A program made the position numbers and the translations under genes. Positions 10,155 through 20,784 of a stretch of DNA of 64,000 nucleotides are shown piece after piece. The notes beneath the pieces were generated by a model. That model had not been told where the DNA came from. It saw only the letters and a program-made list of their open reading frames with translations, and did no database searches. Position 1 is the first letter of the stretch. Each line of letters opens with the position of its first letter. The DNA comes from Mesoplasma chauliocola (GTDB taxonomy: Bacteria; Bacillota_I; Bacilli_A; Mycoplasmatales; Mycoplasmataceae), in NCBI RefSeq assembly GCF_002290085.1, contig NZ_CP023173.1:460501-524500 (forward strand). The letters are read 5' to 3'.

Positions 10155-11228
10155 TTAAAATTTCAATTTGATTAATTCTCTAGTTGATGAAGTTAGCATT
10201 CTATATCCATCTTTTAAAACAAGAATATCATCTTCAATTCTAACTCCACCAAGTCCTGGTATATAAATTCCTGGTTCTATAGTTAAAGTCATATTTTCTT
10301 TTAAAATTGTATTTCCTGCAGCTGATGCATAAGGCTCTTCATGAATTTCAACTCCATAACCATGACCTAAACCATGAGTAAAGTATCCTCCATATCCTCT
10401 TTGCTCAATAAAGTTATAAACTTGTTTATGAATTTCTCCAGCATTAACTCCTGATGAAACTAAACTTATGCCTAATGATTGTGCTTCATAAACTGCATTG
10501 TAAATATCTTGTAGTTTTTCATCAATTTCACCAATAGCAATTGTTCTGGTTTGATCTGAACAATAACCATTGTAATAACAACCCATATCAATTGTAACTA
10601 AATCGCCTAATTCAATAACTTTATCTGTTGGAACAGCGTGTGGCATGCTTCCATTAACTCCTGATGCAATAATAGTATCAAAAGATATTTTTTCAGCACC
10701 CTTTACTAAAAATTCATTATCAACAAATCTTTGTAATTCTTTTTCAGTTATTCCAGGCTTAACAAAACCCAAAATTGCTTCAAAAACTTCATTTGTGATA
10801 TCACATGCTTTTTGTAATTGTTCAATTTCTCACTCGTCTTTAACTATTCTTATTTCAGAACAATTAATTGGAACTAAAGTTTGTTCACTAAAAACTGAAG
10901 AATATCTTTCAAATTCTGCATAATGAACTCAATCTGATTCAAATCCTAGTCTTTTTACACCATGTATTTTAAGAATATCTTTAATTTGAGTAAACAAGTT
11001 ATTTGAAAACTCTCTAATTTCAATTTCACTTGGAATGCTTTTTGAATTTCTTGCTGCAGTTATATATCTCCCATCTACTAATAAATAGCTTTTTGATTTT
11101 GTAATAATTAAATACCCTAATGATGATTTAAATTTTGAAAATCAATATCTGTTTTCTGGAGAATAAAATAAAATTGCTTCTGCTTTATTTTTTTCTAGTA
11201 ACTGATTAATTATTTCTTGTTTTTTCAT
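10155..11228 (-). CDS. pepP: Xaa-Pro aminopeptidase (M24 metallopeptidase)
   Basis: 357 aa. The N-terminal creatinase-like domain (about 1-130) is followed by the pita-bread domain. Metal ligands are visible: the Asp pair in TIDMGCYYNGYCSDQTRT, His in THGLGHGYG, Glu in LTIEPGIY and Glu in GVRIEDDI. The enzyme removes an N-terminal residue preceding proline, for peptide recycling. Start ATG 11228 has GAGG upstream. It sits between rpmG and a strong terminator and may form a two-gene unit with rpmG by partial read-through. Confidence 0.93.
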
Positions 11229-11269
11229 AGTATGACTCCTCTTATAAACTAATTAAATTTGCTTAAGAA

Positions 11270-11299
11270 TAAAAAAAATAAAATAGCTGAGACTATTTT
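11270..11299 (-). terminator. Terminator overlapping the end of rpmG
   Basis: 7-bp stem AAAATAG/CTATTTT (11280-11286 with 11293-11299) with a 6-base loop and a long minus-strand T run. The stem includes the rpmG stop codon. Confidence 0.7.
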
Positions 11300-11436
11300 T
11301 TTTGTTTATGTAATTCGTGTTTGTTGCAATTACTACAGAATTTTTTAACTTCTATTTTTTCTTTTTTCTTATCGTTTTTACCAATGTAATTTTCATTTTT
11401 ACATTCTGTACAACGTAGAATATATTTTTCACGCAT
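11293..11436 (-). CDS. rpmG: 50S ribosomal protein L33
   Basis: 47-aa protein, too short for many ORF callers. It has the L33 zinc-ribbon form with all four cysteines (CTEC and CSNC), NYIGKND and an HELHKQKK C-terminal tail. L33 sits near the ribosomal E site. AGGTGACG precedes ATG 11436. The reading frame is intact from start to TAG. Confidence 0.93.
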
Positions 11437-11568
11437 AAACGTCACCTCACTAAACTCTTTATTTATATGTATGTACTTTACAATATCTATTTAATATTAT
11501 CAATCTTTGCTTTTTTTTACAAGTTAGATTATGATTTATTTTTCTTTATTTTATATTAATTAAATAAT

Positions 11569-11598
11569 TTGGTGTTTTGCTAGGTTTTATAGTAAAAT
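11569..11598 (+). promoter_or_regulatory. Candidate promoter of the plus-strand lipoprotein
   Basis: TTGGTG, 18-base spacer, TAAAAT, about 40 bases before ATG 11640. An overlapping TATAGT could serve as an alternative -10. Inference only. Confidence 0.45.
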
Positions 11599-11639
11599 AT
11601 TATTAATGATTTTAATCATTTAATCTTCAAGGAGGAATT

Positions 11640-12758
11640 ATGAAAAAATTAATTGCAATATTAGGGGCAACTACTCTAACAGCTTCATCAGCATCTGTTG
11701 TTATTTCATGTGGTAATAGCACAACTCAGGTTTACAGTGACTTTGTTGAACTGGCAAATGCTACAAGACCTACATTTGATGAAAATGGTAATGTAACAAA
11801 ACCAGGATCAACTTTAATTTATTATATTGGAGCAAAAAATAACTTATCTTCAAAATCTTTTGAATTTGCATTGAAGGAAACAACTGGTTTAAATCAAAGT
11901 GCTAGTCTTGATGAAGCATTTGAAAAAATGAATACTCAAACAAATGATTCTTCAACTTTAGCTTATAATTTTCAAAATATTGGTGGAGCAATTAAAACTA
12001 ATACAAATACACAGGATGGATTGAAGTATGCTCAAACAGAAGTTTCTTACAATAAGAAAAGAAGTTTATGATATTTCGAAAACGCTACTAATAACATTGT
12101 ATTTAGTGAACAAGCAAAATCAAGCAAAATTGAAATTCACGGAACAACACTAGATGAAGTTTCTGACTTATGAACAGACAAAACAACAAGCAAAATTTTA
12201 AAGGACTGAATAACACCTTCAATAGCAAGGATGGAATATTCAACACAAGAGAATAGAGAATGAGATAATTCAAAGAACGGTGTTGATAAAGAATTAATTC
12301 AAGCAATAAATGAAAATATTAGTTCAAGAGTAACTCAAATAAGTCAGTCAAAAGGGCCTTTATTTTTAGTAATTCAAAATGGTGAATTTGCTGGATATTT
12401 TGATGGTTTTGAAACATATTCTGATGTTAAAGATGAAACAGCTAATCAAGAAATAGCTAAAGGCGCTTCAAAATGAAATCAAAATGTAAGAGCTGATTTC
12501 ACAAGAATGTTTATTAGTTCAATTCAAAATTCTTTAGTGGAAGGAAGCATGTTTACTAATTTATATGGTCAATCTGGAATTAAATCTGAATTTTCATATA
12601 GTTTTAAAAAAGATAATATCTGAAAATGAAATCACTGAGATGGGTGAGTAGCAAATGATTCAGATACTGATGCTGAAGGTGAAACAACTGATCCTGGGAC
12701 TGGTGAAGGTGAAGATGAACAAACAAACAATTTCACTTATAACTTAAATAATTATTAG
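11640..12758 (+). CDS. Lipoprotein, function unknown
   Basis: 372 aa. It has a typical mollicute lipoprotein signal: a lysine start, a hydrophobic run and lipobox VISC with Cys at residue 24. The mature part is hydrophilic and rich in Ser, Thr and Asn. It has no recognised domain. The last 40 residues hold an acidic Gly/Glu/Thr tail (EGETTDPGTGEGEDE) before a short Asn-rich end, unlike the rest. Eight or more UGA codons encode Trp. AAGGAGG sits 6 bases before ATG. It is a monocistron with a strong terminator, facing away from rpmG. It is probably surface exposed, and its signal peptide resembles those of the lipoproteins in the cluster at 15-19 kb. Confidence 0.88.
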
Positions 12759-12837
12759 TTGATATTTAAAATAGTTAGCATTAATAAAAAGCATTATTAT
12801 TTATAAATTAAAATTGCAAGTGCAACAATTATAAGCA

Positions 12838-12897
12838 AAAATCTCATAAAATTTTGAATAGTTAACCATTTCAAAATTTTATGGGGTTTTCATTTAT
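12838..12897 (+). terminator. Strong terminator downstream of the lipoprotein
   Basis: 14-bp perfect stem (12845-12858 with 12870-12883), extendable to about 21 pairs with G-U pairs (12838-12858 with 12870-12890). The loop is 11 bases and a T-rich tail follows. It lies about 80 bases after the stop codon. Confidence 0.85.
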
Positions 12898-13587
12898 TTA
12901 ATTTAATATTTAAATTATATTATGTTCTTTTAAATTTATAAAATTTGTTTTCTCGCTTCATTTTTTATACTCAATTCGCTAAAATTTTCATTATTTGTTT
13001 TTTGAAAAAAAACCTTAGGTTTTGCAATATAAAGTGGGATTTTTAATTATTCGTATGACCTTGTATAAAAAAGACTAGCTTTTATAACACTGTCTTTTTT
13101 AATAAACTTAATATTTAATATTTAATTAGTATGATTTAATCCCAAATATTTTATAATAATATGCACTCAGTTGGATCAGTCATTTTTAAATCCAATTTTT
13201 CTAAGTCTTTAGTTTAGTTTTTCTTATAAGTAGAGATACAAAATTTTTAATTAATCTAATTTTTAATTTATGACAGTTATTTGCTTATTTTATTGTAGAC
13301 CATAAAACATAACATTCTTTAAAAAGATTTTTTATGTTGAATTTTTCTGTAATTTAATATTTTTTCTTTTAGTCTAAAAGTTTATTGATTTGCATTAATA
13401 AAAGAATAGTTTTCAATAGATTTAAAGAAAAACTGAATATTAAATAAAATATCTCACAAATCTTGAACTACAATAGCTGAAGATTTTGTGAGACATATAG
13501 TTAAAAGTGTTTGATTAAAACATTAATTTATGAAAGAAGCAGTGTTTTTTTTAACTGTTATTTAGCGCATTTTTATATTAATTAAAA
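12891..13587. other. Non-coding gap with several hairpins
   Basis: No supportable ORF on either strand under code 4. It holds three inverted repeats. AAAACC/GGTTTT at 13009-13023 has a minus-strand T run. AAAAAAGAC/GTCTTTTTT at 13067-13100 could terminate both strands. A 13-14-bp stem with one bulge lies at 13452-13493 and may end the XRE transcript. The stretch between them is very AT-rich and may be a decayed gene or carry a small RNA; nothing recognisable remains. Confidence 0.5.
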
Positions 13588-13815
13588 CTAAGTTACTAAT
13601 AATTCCCCTGGCTCTATCTCAAGACTCTCAATAAGTCTTTGAAAAACTTTGATTGTTATATTTCTTCTTCCTCTTTCAAAATCAGAAATATAATTTTTTG
13701 AAAGACCTGACCTAAAACCTAGTTCTTCTTGAGTTAAACCTTTACGATATCTGATTTTTCTTAAATTAGAAGCAATAATTAAAATTAATGCATCCTCTTT
13801 ATTATACTTTTCCAT
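13588..13815 (-). CDS. XRE-family helix-turn-helix regulator
   Basis: 75-aa protein that is almost entirely one HTH_3 domain: LRKIRYRKGLTQEELGFRSG, LSKNYISDFERGRRNITI and a C-terminal helix LIESLEIEPGELL. Such small Cro/CI-like proteins bind operator DNA as dimers; no effector domain is present. It overlaps the membrane HU gene by 14 bases (start 13815, stop 13802), so it is translated with the transport cluster upstream. It is the obvious candidate regulator of that cluster, by position only. Confidence 0.9.
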   Translation of the reverse strand: MEKYNKEDALILIIASNLRKIRYRKGLTQEELGFRSGLSKNYISDFERGRRNITIKVFQRLIESLEIEPGELLVT

Positions 13816-14902
13816 TATTTAAACTCTCCTTTAAACCTTTTAATGATTTAAATTTAACTACCTTATGTGAAGGAAGAATTTTTAATTCACCAGTTTTTAT
13901 ATCATTCATTTTTGTTTCGCTAACTAAAATTGTTGAAAACTTAGCAAAATTATTAATTTTAATTTCTGAACCTTCTTCAGTTAAGTTATTTTCCATTAAT
14001 TCAAATAAACTATCTACAATTTTTTTAATTTTCATTTTTGTCAATTTATTATCATTACTTAAAAAAATACAATTAATTAAATCTTTTTTAGTAACCTTAT
14101 TTTTTCTTACTACGGGCTTTTTTTGATTTATTTTACCTGCCTCAACTACATCAATATTTTCTGATTGTTTTTTTTCGCTAATTTGAAATGTATTCTGATT
14201 TTCAATAATTTCAATCGTATCATTCGCTGAACCATCTTTAAAATTAAGATTTTGATATTCAACCTCTCTTAATTCATCACCTATTTTTTTCATAAATAGA
14301 ATTAATTCTTTTTTAGTCATTTCTTCTAAAACTACATCATTAACATCTATATTATTTAAAATAGCGTAATTTTTAATTTTATGAGCATTTTTAACTAACT
14401 CACTTAAATTTTCTTTGATTAAAAATGATCCATCTGTTTTTGCTCTTTGTTGTAACAAAGTCAAATCGTTATCACTTTCGTTATTAATTTCTTCAAAAAA
14501 TGTTTTATCTTCTTCATAATGAGGGTACACATCAATATCAGAACTTTCAACTTCCAAAGCTATTTCTGCTTCAACTTTTTGTTTTTTTATTGAAGCTTTA
14601 GAATGTTTTTTAGGTTTAGTATTTTTATTTTTTGATCTTTTATTAAATTTAATAAATACAACAATTCAAGTAATTACTAAAATAGGCAAAACAATAAGCA
14701 AAATAATATTAGATATGTAATCAATTATATTTGGCAAATTTAAGTCTGCCGGAAGAGTTAATCCAATAGTTTTAAATGCTTGTAAAATATCTATATTATT
14801 AACTACCGCATTTACTATTTTCATTAAAAAGAAAATAACTATTGTAATTAATACAGCAAAAGTTAAGCTTACTTTAATTACATTTTTACGTTGTTTTTCC
14901 AT
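13802..14902 (-). CDS. Membrane-anchored protein with C-terminal HU/IHF-like domain
   Basis: 366 aa, one frame once UGA is read as Trp. Two hydrophobic segments (about residues 9-33 and 56-85) are followed by a basic stretch (about 87-108, KRSKNKN and KPKKHSK). A long acidic linker (about 115-265) comes next, then a full HU-like domain (about 269-362). The domain shows the helix pair TKKDLINCIF and KIKKIVDSLFELMEN, the strand IKINNFAKFSTI, the DNA-arm region ending in KTGELKI, and the closing FKSLKGLKESLN. The arm proline of classical HU (RNPQTG) is absent. The two membrane segments predict a cytoplasmic DNA-binding domain tethered to the membrane. Between a 78-aa protein and the XRE gene. 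Confidence 0.82.
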
Positions 14903-14923
14903 TATTATCCTTTCTTAATATAA

Positions 14924-14949
14924 AACCCTTCTTTAATAAAAGAAGGGTT
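14924..14949. other. Strong hairpin between the 78-aa gene and the HU-like gene
   Basis: 11-bp perfect stem AACCCTTCTTT/AAAGAAGGGTT with loop AATA. No long T run follows on the minus strand, so it may attenuate, stabilise or process the operon mRNA rather than end it. Confidence 0.6.
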
Positions 14950-14978
14950 CAAAGTTATTTTTGATAAACCATTTCTTA

Positions 14979-15215
14979 TTATAAATTTATTCGATTTATA
15001 ATATCTTCTAAATCATTAATCAATTTATTTAATTGTGAGTTAATCATTTCAGCATCTGATATAGTAACTCTAAATTCACCTAATTTCAGTAAATTTTTAT
15101 TAGCACTAATTTCAGTAATTAAATTTTTACTTAATTGTTTTTTGAATTTAATTAGATCTTCCAAATTAGTTTCTACATCATGACCGCTAAAAAATTTTTT
15201 AATTTGTTCTGTCAT
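14979..15215 (-). CDS. Small hypothetical protein
   Basis: 78 aa, soluble, mostly helical with heptad-like leucine and isoleucine spacing (about residues 15-35 and 55-78). It has no signal or membrane segment and no family I recognise. It lies 20 bases after the lipoprotein at 15235-16848 and before a strong hairpin, so it is part of the cluster. GAAAGG lies 9 bases before ATG 15215. A partner for the coiled coil of the ABC ATPase is possible but unsupported. Confidence 0.72.
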   Translation of the reverse strand: MTEQIKKFFSGHDVETNLEDLIKFKKQLSKNLITEISANKNLLKLGEFRVTISDAEMINSQLNKLINDLEDIINRINL

Positions 15216-15234
15216 AGTCTTTTACCTTTCTATT

Positions 15235-16848
15235 TTAATCAACTACAGTAAATTCCTGAAGTAAAACATTTAATGTTCTATTTGCAGCCTTATATGTAGG
15301 AGTACCATCATTAGTACTATCATTGTTTTTTGTTAAAAATACAACATAATAACTTTTATTTTGAGTATTTTTAATAGTTGTTCTAGTCAATGCATTACTT
15401 GAAGAAATAAAATCTTCTAGTGATTTAGTTTGTCCTAAAACGCTCTCAATATTTTTATTTAAATTTTCTTGATTTTTGTCAAAGAATAAAACTTCATCAA
15501 CTTTAAATAAACTATTGCCTGCATCAGAACCGTAATTAAATGCAGTTGTATTTCTAAAATATTCACTGTCAACAAAATTACTTATTTTTTTATCTTTGTC
15601 ATCACCAGTAAAATAATTTAAACTGTCTACAAATTGTTTCTGTTGAAGTTTACCATTTTCTTCATTTCATTCTTGAGTAATTTGTTGATTTGACAAGTAT
15701 TTTTTTTGAATCTTAGCTACATTATCATTTGAGTCAAATTGAATAAATTGCGGTTCAATATATTTTTTATCATTACTTTTTAAGACATGTCATTTTAAAG
15801 CATTTGTTTCTACTTTTAATATTTCAATATTTGTCTTTATTTTATATTCTTCATTTTCAATTACTTCATGTGAAAATTCATAACCAACAGACGCTTTTAA
15901 GTTCACACTTACTTGATTTATTCAATACATTGAATTATTAATTTCTTGTTCTTCTATTAATGTTACAGGTAAATTAGAAATACTTTCAATTCCAATTTGT
16001 TCATTTGATAAAATTTCTTTTTGTTCAGTTAAAAGCTTATTTCTAAAATCATTATAATCGCTAAATTTTTGATTTTTAATTCAATCATTTATTGAATTTG
16101 TTGCTTCATTTATAACAGTGTCTTGTATAATAATTGGATCTACAATTGTTCCTTCACATTTAAAATTTTTGTCCTGTTCATTAACATCATCATCAAATTC
16201 ATAATATCTAGAATCATTATCTTTAATTCCAATTTTTCCACTTACTCTAAATTTTGTAAGTTTTGGGAGTGATGGGTCAGTAGGTTCAGGTGATTCAAGA
16301 TTTGTAATTGTAACTGCTTGAAATACTACACCTTCAGCAGGAGTACCTGGAATATTTCCATTTACTATAAATGTATTTTTAACAGCATTTTCACTTTTAA
16401 AATAAACAGTTTCTAAAAAGTTTTGTAATCCTGTTATGGTTGTCTCTAATTCTTCTTTAGTTATCTTTTTCTTAGGTGCTGGTTTATTTCCACCAAAATT
16501 ATAAATTAGAGTTATCGAACCTGTATATTTATAATTATTTTTTGAAGTACCATTACCTGTAAATACAATACTTTGTTGTTTATTGGTAATTGTCCCTTCT
16601 TCTATTTCCTCGCTTACTTTTACACTAACTCCACCAGCTTCATCAACTTTTTGATTAACAAGTTCTGCTTCAAGTGCATCATTATTTCAAGGTTCTTGAT
16701 CATCTTCTTTACTATGTAATATTGTAATCAAAAATCTCTCAATTGAATCAATATTTTGTTTCTCTACTTTTGTAGAACATGATACAACAATTGTTGAAGT
16801 CGAACTTGTAACTACTAAAGCTGATAGCGCTAATAATAATTTTTTCAT
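15235..16848 (-). CDS. Lipoprotein of the ABC cluster (third)
   Basis: 537 aa. Signal peptide with lipobox VVSC, Cys at residue 24. The mature part is hydrophilic, rich in Asn, Lys, Thr and Ser, with many predicted beta stretches and no domain I can name. A segment rich in Pro and Lys (about residues 125-140, GNKPAPKKKI) separates N- and C-terminal parts. It does not obviously match the two paralogous lipoproteins upstream. It is 42 bases downstream of the previous gene, in the same direction, and so in the same operon. Confidence 0.87.
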
Positions 16849-16890
16849 TACTTAACCTCTTTTAAACTTTCTGTCAAAATTTTATTATTT

Positions 16891-18897
16891 CTAACCTCTT
16901 TCAATAAAAGTGTATCTACCTAATGTTCTAAAGTCTCAATCTGTAGTGTTATCTCCAAATTTAAAATCAATTAAGTTTGATGAAATTCCGAATTGAAGTC
17001 TTCCATTATCGTTAACAGACATTGTTAGACCTTTCATTAATAATGAATCATAAGATCCTACATAATTTTCGTCAGCAATTGATACTTGTCTAATTGACTT
17101 AGGTCTGCTTCCATCTTTTGAGTATGTAAAGTTCATGTATGTAATACCTGACATTTCTTTAATTAGATTTTGTTCTTTAATTTGTTGAGCTTCTACTCCC
17201 GTATTTAAACTTAATGCATTTGCAAAATTATTTCCATTAAGTTCTCCGTTCATTGCTCCAGTTTCTTTTAAATAGTCTCAAACATTGAAATCTGTTCCAT
17301 CTTCCTTTTTAGCACCAGTTTCACCTGACATTTTAAATTTATTTCTTTTTTGATTTTCAGCAGCATCTGGTGATGATCATATATCACTTTCAGAAATTCC
17401 ATAGAATTTGTGGAATGTATTTAGCATTTGTTCAATTCCTTTATAGTATGCACTAAATATTTTTGATGTTTGAGGTGAAGTTGCTTCAGAAGTTGATGAT
17501 GCATTATTATCAATAGCAATTGAATATGTAAAACCAACATCACTTAATCTTTGACTATATCCATTTTGTAAAGAAATAGTCAAGCCCTTATTTGTAATTG
17601 TTTCACTTGAAATTGACATTGCTAATAAATCAGAAGTTCTTTCATTTGGTTGAACTTGTGAATTTGCAGTTCTTCTTTCATATTCACTTGTTAATTTTTT
17701 ATTATAGTTTTCCAAAACTTCTACTCATTTACTTTCAATTGAACTATATAATACTTGGTCTCCGCTTACCCTAGAACCATCTAATTGAACTGTATCTGTG
17801 GTCTTAACTTTTCCAAAGAATGTATTTCACTCAGGTCATGCATCATGATCAAAGTCTACATTAATTTTCCCTGTATTACTAAAATGACTTGTTAGTTCTT
17901 GTCTAATAATGTCGCTTTCGTTATAGTATCCCACGTTAATTGCATTAACAACATTTGAGTTAGTATTTAAAAAGTATTTATCTTTAATTGTTTTTGACAT
18001 TGATTTAGCAAAATTTTCATTATATTTATTAATTGCTGATTTATAAGCATCTGTATTAGCTGTTAATAAATCTTGAACTGTTAAAGTTGACTCTAATTTT
18101 CTTAATGCTTCAAAATCAACATAAACATTTGAATTTGCTTCTTTTAACATATCTCCTGCTAATTCATTGCTAATTTTGTTAATTGCAGCAATAATTTCAC
18201 CATTGTCTGAAACAGTAATAACAACTGTTCCTGTGACAACTCTTGTAACTGTTGCTTGCTCAGCATCTCTGTATCTATAAGTTGAAGAGAAGTTTAGGTT
18301 CATACCTGATATAAACCCTTGACCTGTTTCTCCTGTATTACCATAAGTCATTTCAGCATTTTCATAATCAAATTTAATATCATCGATTCATCTTGAACCA
18401 AAACTTCCAATTAAAACACTATATGTTGAAGTACTAATAGCATTTCTTAAATCTGATATTGCTTTAGCTGGACTTAATAATGATTCAATATTTGATGTTA
18501 AATCTCTTTGTTGGTCAGCTGTTAAAACATCATAAAACTTAACTGAATTTTCATTAGCATATGTTGAAGCTTCAGGTTCTGTTTCACCACCGCCTGTACC
18601 AGTTGATGCTTGATCATAAATTGATTTCAAATTCTCTTGTTGGAAGAAAATTAAACCATTTTGTGAAGCTTCTGTATCTAATAATGTTGATCTTGTTGCC
18701 ATTGGAGATGAAACAATTGTTGAAAATTTAGTTTGAGTTTCAGCTTCAAATTGTCTTATTAGTTGTCTTATTGCTTCTTTTTCTCTTTCTGCTGGATCAA
18801 TTATAGGATCTGTTGGACCATTTGAGCATGCAATAACAGCCATTGATGAAGTACCAACTACAGCGAATGATGATAATATTAATAATAATTTTTTCAT
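16891..18897 (-). CDS. Lipoprotein of the ABC cluster (second, paralogue of 20785-22656)
   Basis: 668 aa. Signal peptide with lipobox VIAC, Cys at residue 24. No known domain. Several blocks align with the lipoprotein on the other side of the permease: a YDF/FDY block followed by a long beta stretch ending in VFTISNQDEI / [10 protein letters not shown], a block with [15 protein letters not shown] versus FQETYGTSKTTWMS, and an aromatic C-terminal end. The two therefore descend from one gene. AAAAGG precedes ATG 18897; a longer reading from an upstream ATG at 18969 would overlap the permease and lacks a signal peptide at the right place. Confidence 0.88.
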
Positions 18898-18934
18898 TTC
18901 TATATTTATTCCTTTTCTGTTTTTAATTTTGTTT

Positions 18935-20749
18935 TTAGAAATCAAATTTTCTAAATTTATATAAAGCAATTGAAAAACTCAATATGCTTATTCCTAATAA
19001 AATAATCAAATAATATAAAGGTTTAACATAATTTGATGTGGTATTTTTTTCAATCATATTAGTAGAAGTAAGTTTTATATCATATTCTGGATATCCTAAG
19101 AATAAATTCTTTTGATCTTCTAAATAAATCTTTGAGAAAGAATTTGGAGAAAATCAAATGTCATTATTGTAGAATCCTAAGTTTTTGGTATAAACCATTC
19201 ACAACCCGCTATACAAGTTGAAATAGGATAGGCCACGCATCATGCTTCTGCCTTTAGTATAACTATTTCAGTCTCCTGAAGTTTTAGATACCGCATTTGA
19301 AGACATAATTATGTAGTTACTTGAATATTTGATAAAATATTCTTCAATGACTCTAGCTGAATACATTAAATTAAAGTTTAATTGGTTTCTAACTAGCTCA
19401 TTTGCATTTGTAAATCTAAATCCATCATTACGGATTCCCGCAACTGAATATTCATATAATGAAACAACATCTTGTTTTTTCAATGCATAAGTTACTTTAT
19501 TTTCTTCTATTTCTTCTTCAGTTGGATTAAGTTTCTCTAAATAACTTTTCTCAATCCCTGAATCTAAAAATAAGAAATCATAAAATAAATCATATTTTTC
19601 AAATTGAAGATTATTGCTAAAATATTTATTAATTTCATTTGTGAAACTTTTAAATTCTATTAGAATATTTTTTATGTTTTGATCTACTGTTTTATTAATT
19701 AGTTCATCTAATTGTTCGTTTGTTATAAATGTATTTTTTAAAGTTATTTGAATATTAAATTGATCATTAATTTTTCAAGTATTTGGAACAGATGTATCTC
19801 TAAGGGGTTTTGAGAATAAATCTAAATTTTTTTCATTTATAACAACTAGATTAGGATTTATAAGTCCTAAATCTTTTCACATTTGCATTCTATAATTTAT
19901 ATTTGTTGTATTACGAAATTGATCTGTAACCATTTCTTTTGAAAGAAAATAGTTATAAACATATTTAGATAAATGTGGATATTTAATATTTCCTTCATCG
20001 ACATGATCATATAAGCTATAAGCGTCATATATATCGTTTAGCTGAAAAATTTCACCGTTTGTAAATTGTACGTAATAACTTTTTTCATTTGCTTTTATAA
20101 ATGACATGGGGATATTTGCTATAAATGATAATGCTAGTAATAAAGTACAGATAATCGTGGTAGTTTGTAATGTGAATATAAAAATTAAGAATGTAATAAA
20201 GTTAATTAAAAAGAATGTTGCAAGTAAACAATACATAACATACATTGATGTCATTCTAAGTATAAATACATCATAATGAAATAATGTAAATATTGCATAA
20301 AATATATTAATAATAACAAAACTCATTAAAATATTTACAGCACAAATTAAAATAATTAATAAATATTGTGCTATAAAGAACTTTGTTCTGCTTACCTGAT
20401 TAGTTAAAACAATATATGTTGTTTTATCTTCAAAATTCTTACTAAAGAAAAATTGGATCATTCTTAAAATAAATACAAACATTAAACAACAAACAAAAAA
20501 TAATATATAAAAGTTGAATATTACAACTTGTGAACTTCCTGATTTTACAAAAGCTAATATAATTCCAACTAAAATTGAAATAAGAATAGTTGCTAAATTC
20601 AAAATATAAAATAATTTTTCTTTCAATAAACTTTTAAAACTAAACTTCATTAATTTAACAAATGGAATTCTCTTATATTTAATAAGCTTTTCTTTTATAA
20701 AATTTTGCAAAGAATTTGTCTTCCTTTTTTCATAATTTTCTTCTACCAT
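18935..20749 (-). CDS. ABC-2-type transporter permease with large external domain
   Basis: 604 aa. A cytoplasmic N-terminal tail (about 1-42) leads to six hydrophobic segments (about 45-70, 78-105, 130-158, 162-190 and 195-222, and a last one about 575-597). A predicted 350-residue external domain lies between the fifth and sixth. The layout resembles ABC exporters of the ABC-2/FtsX-like kind rather than importers. AAAGGAGGTGA lies 7 bases before ATG 20749; a TTG seven codons upstream is in frame but lies inside the ribosome site. It is flanked by two paralogous lipoproteins and follows the gene for the coiled-coil ABC ATPase, its likely motor. Confidence 0.78.
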
Positions 20750-20784
20750 AGTACCTTCACCTCCTTTCAATGTAATTCACTAAA

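Noticed and set aside
11293..11436. Possible frameshift in rpmG at a poly-A run
   Set aside because: On a careful recount the run has five A and the frame is continuous for 47 codons with all four cysteines.
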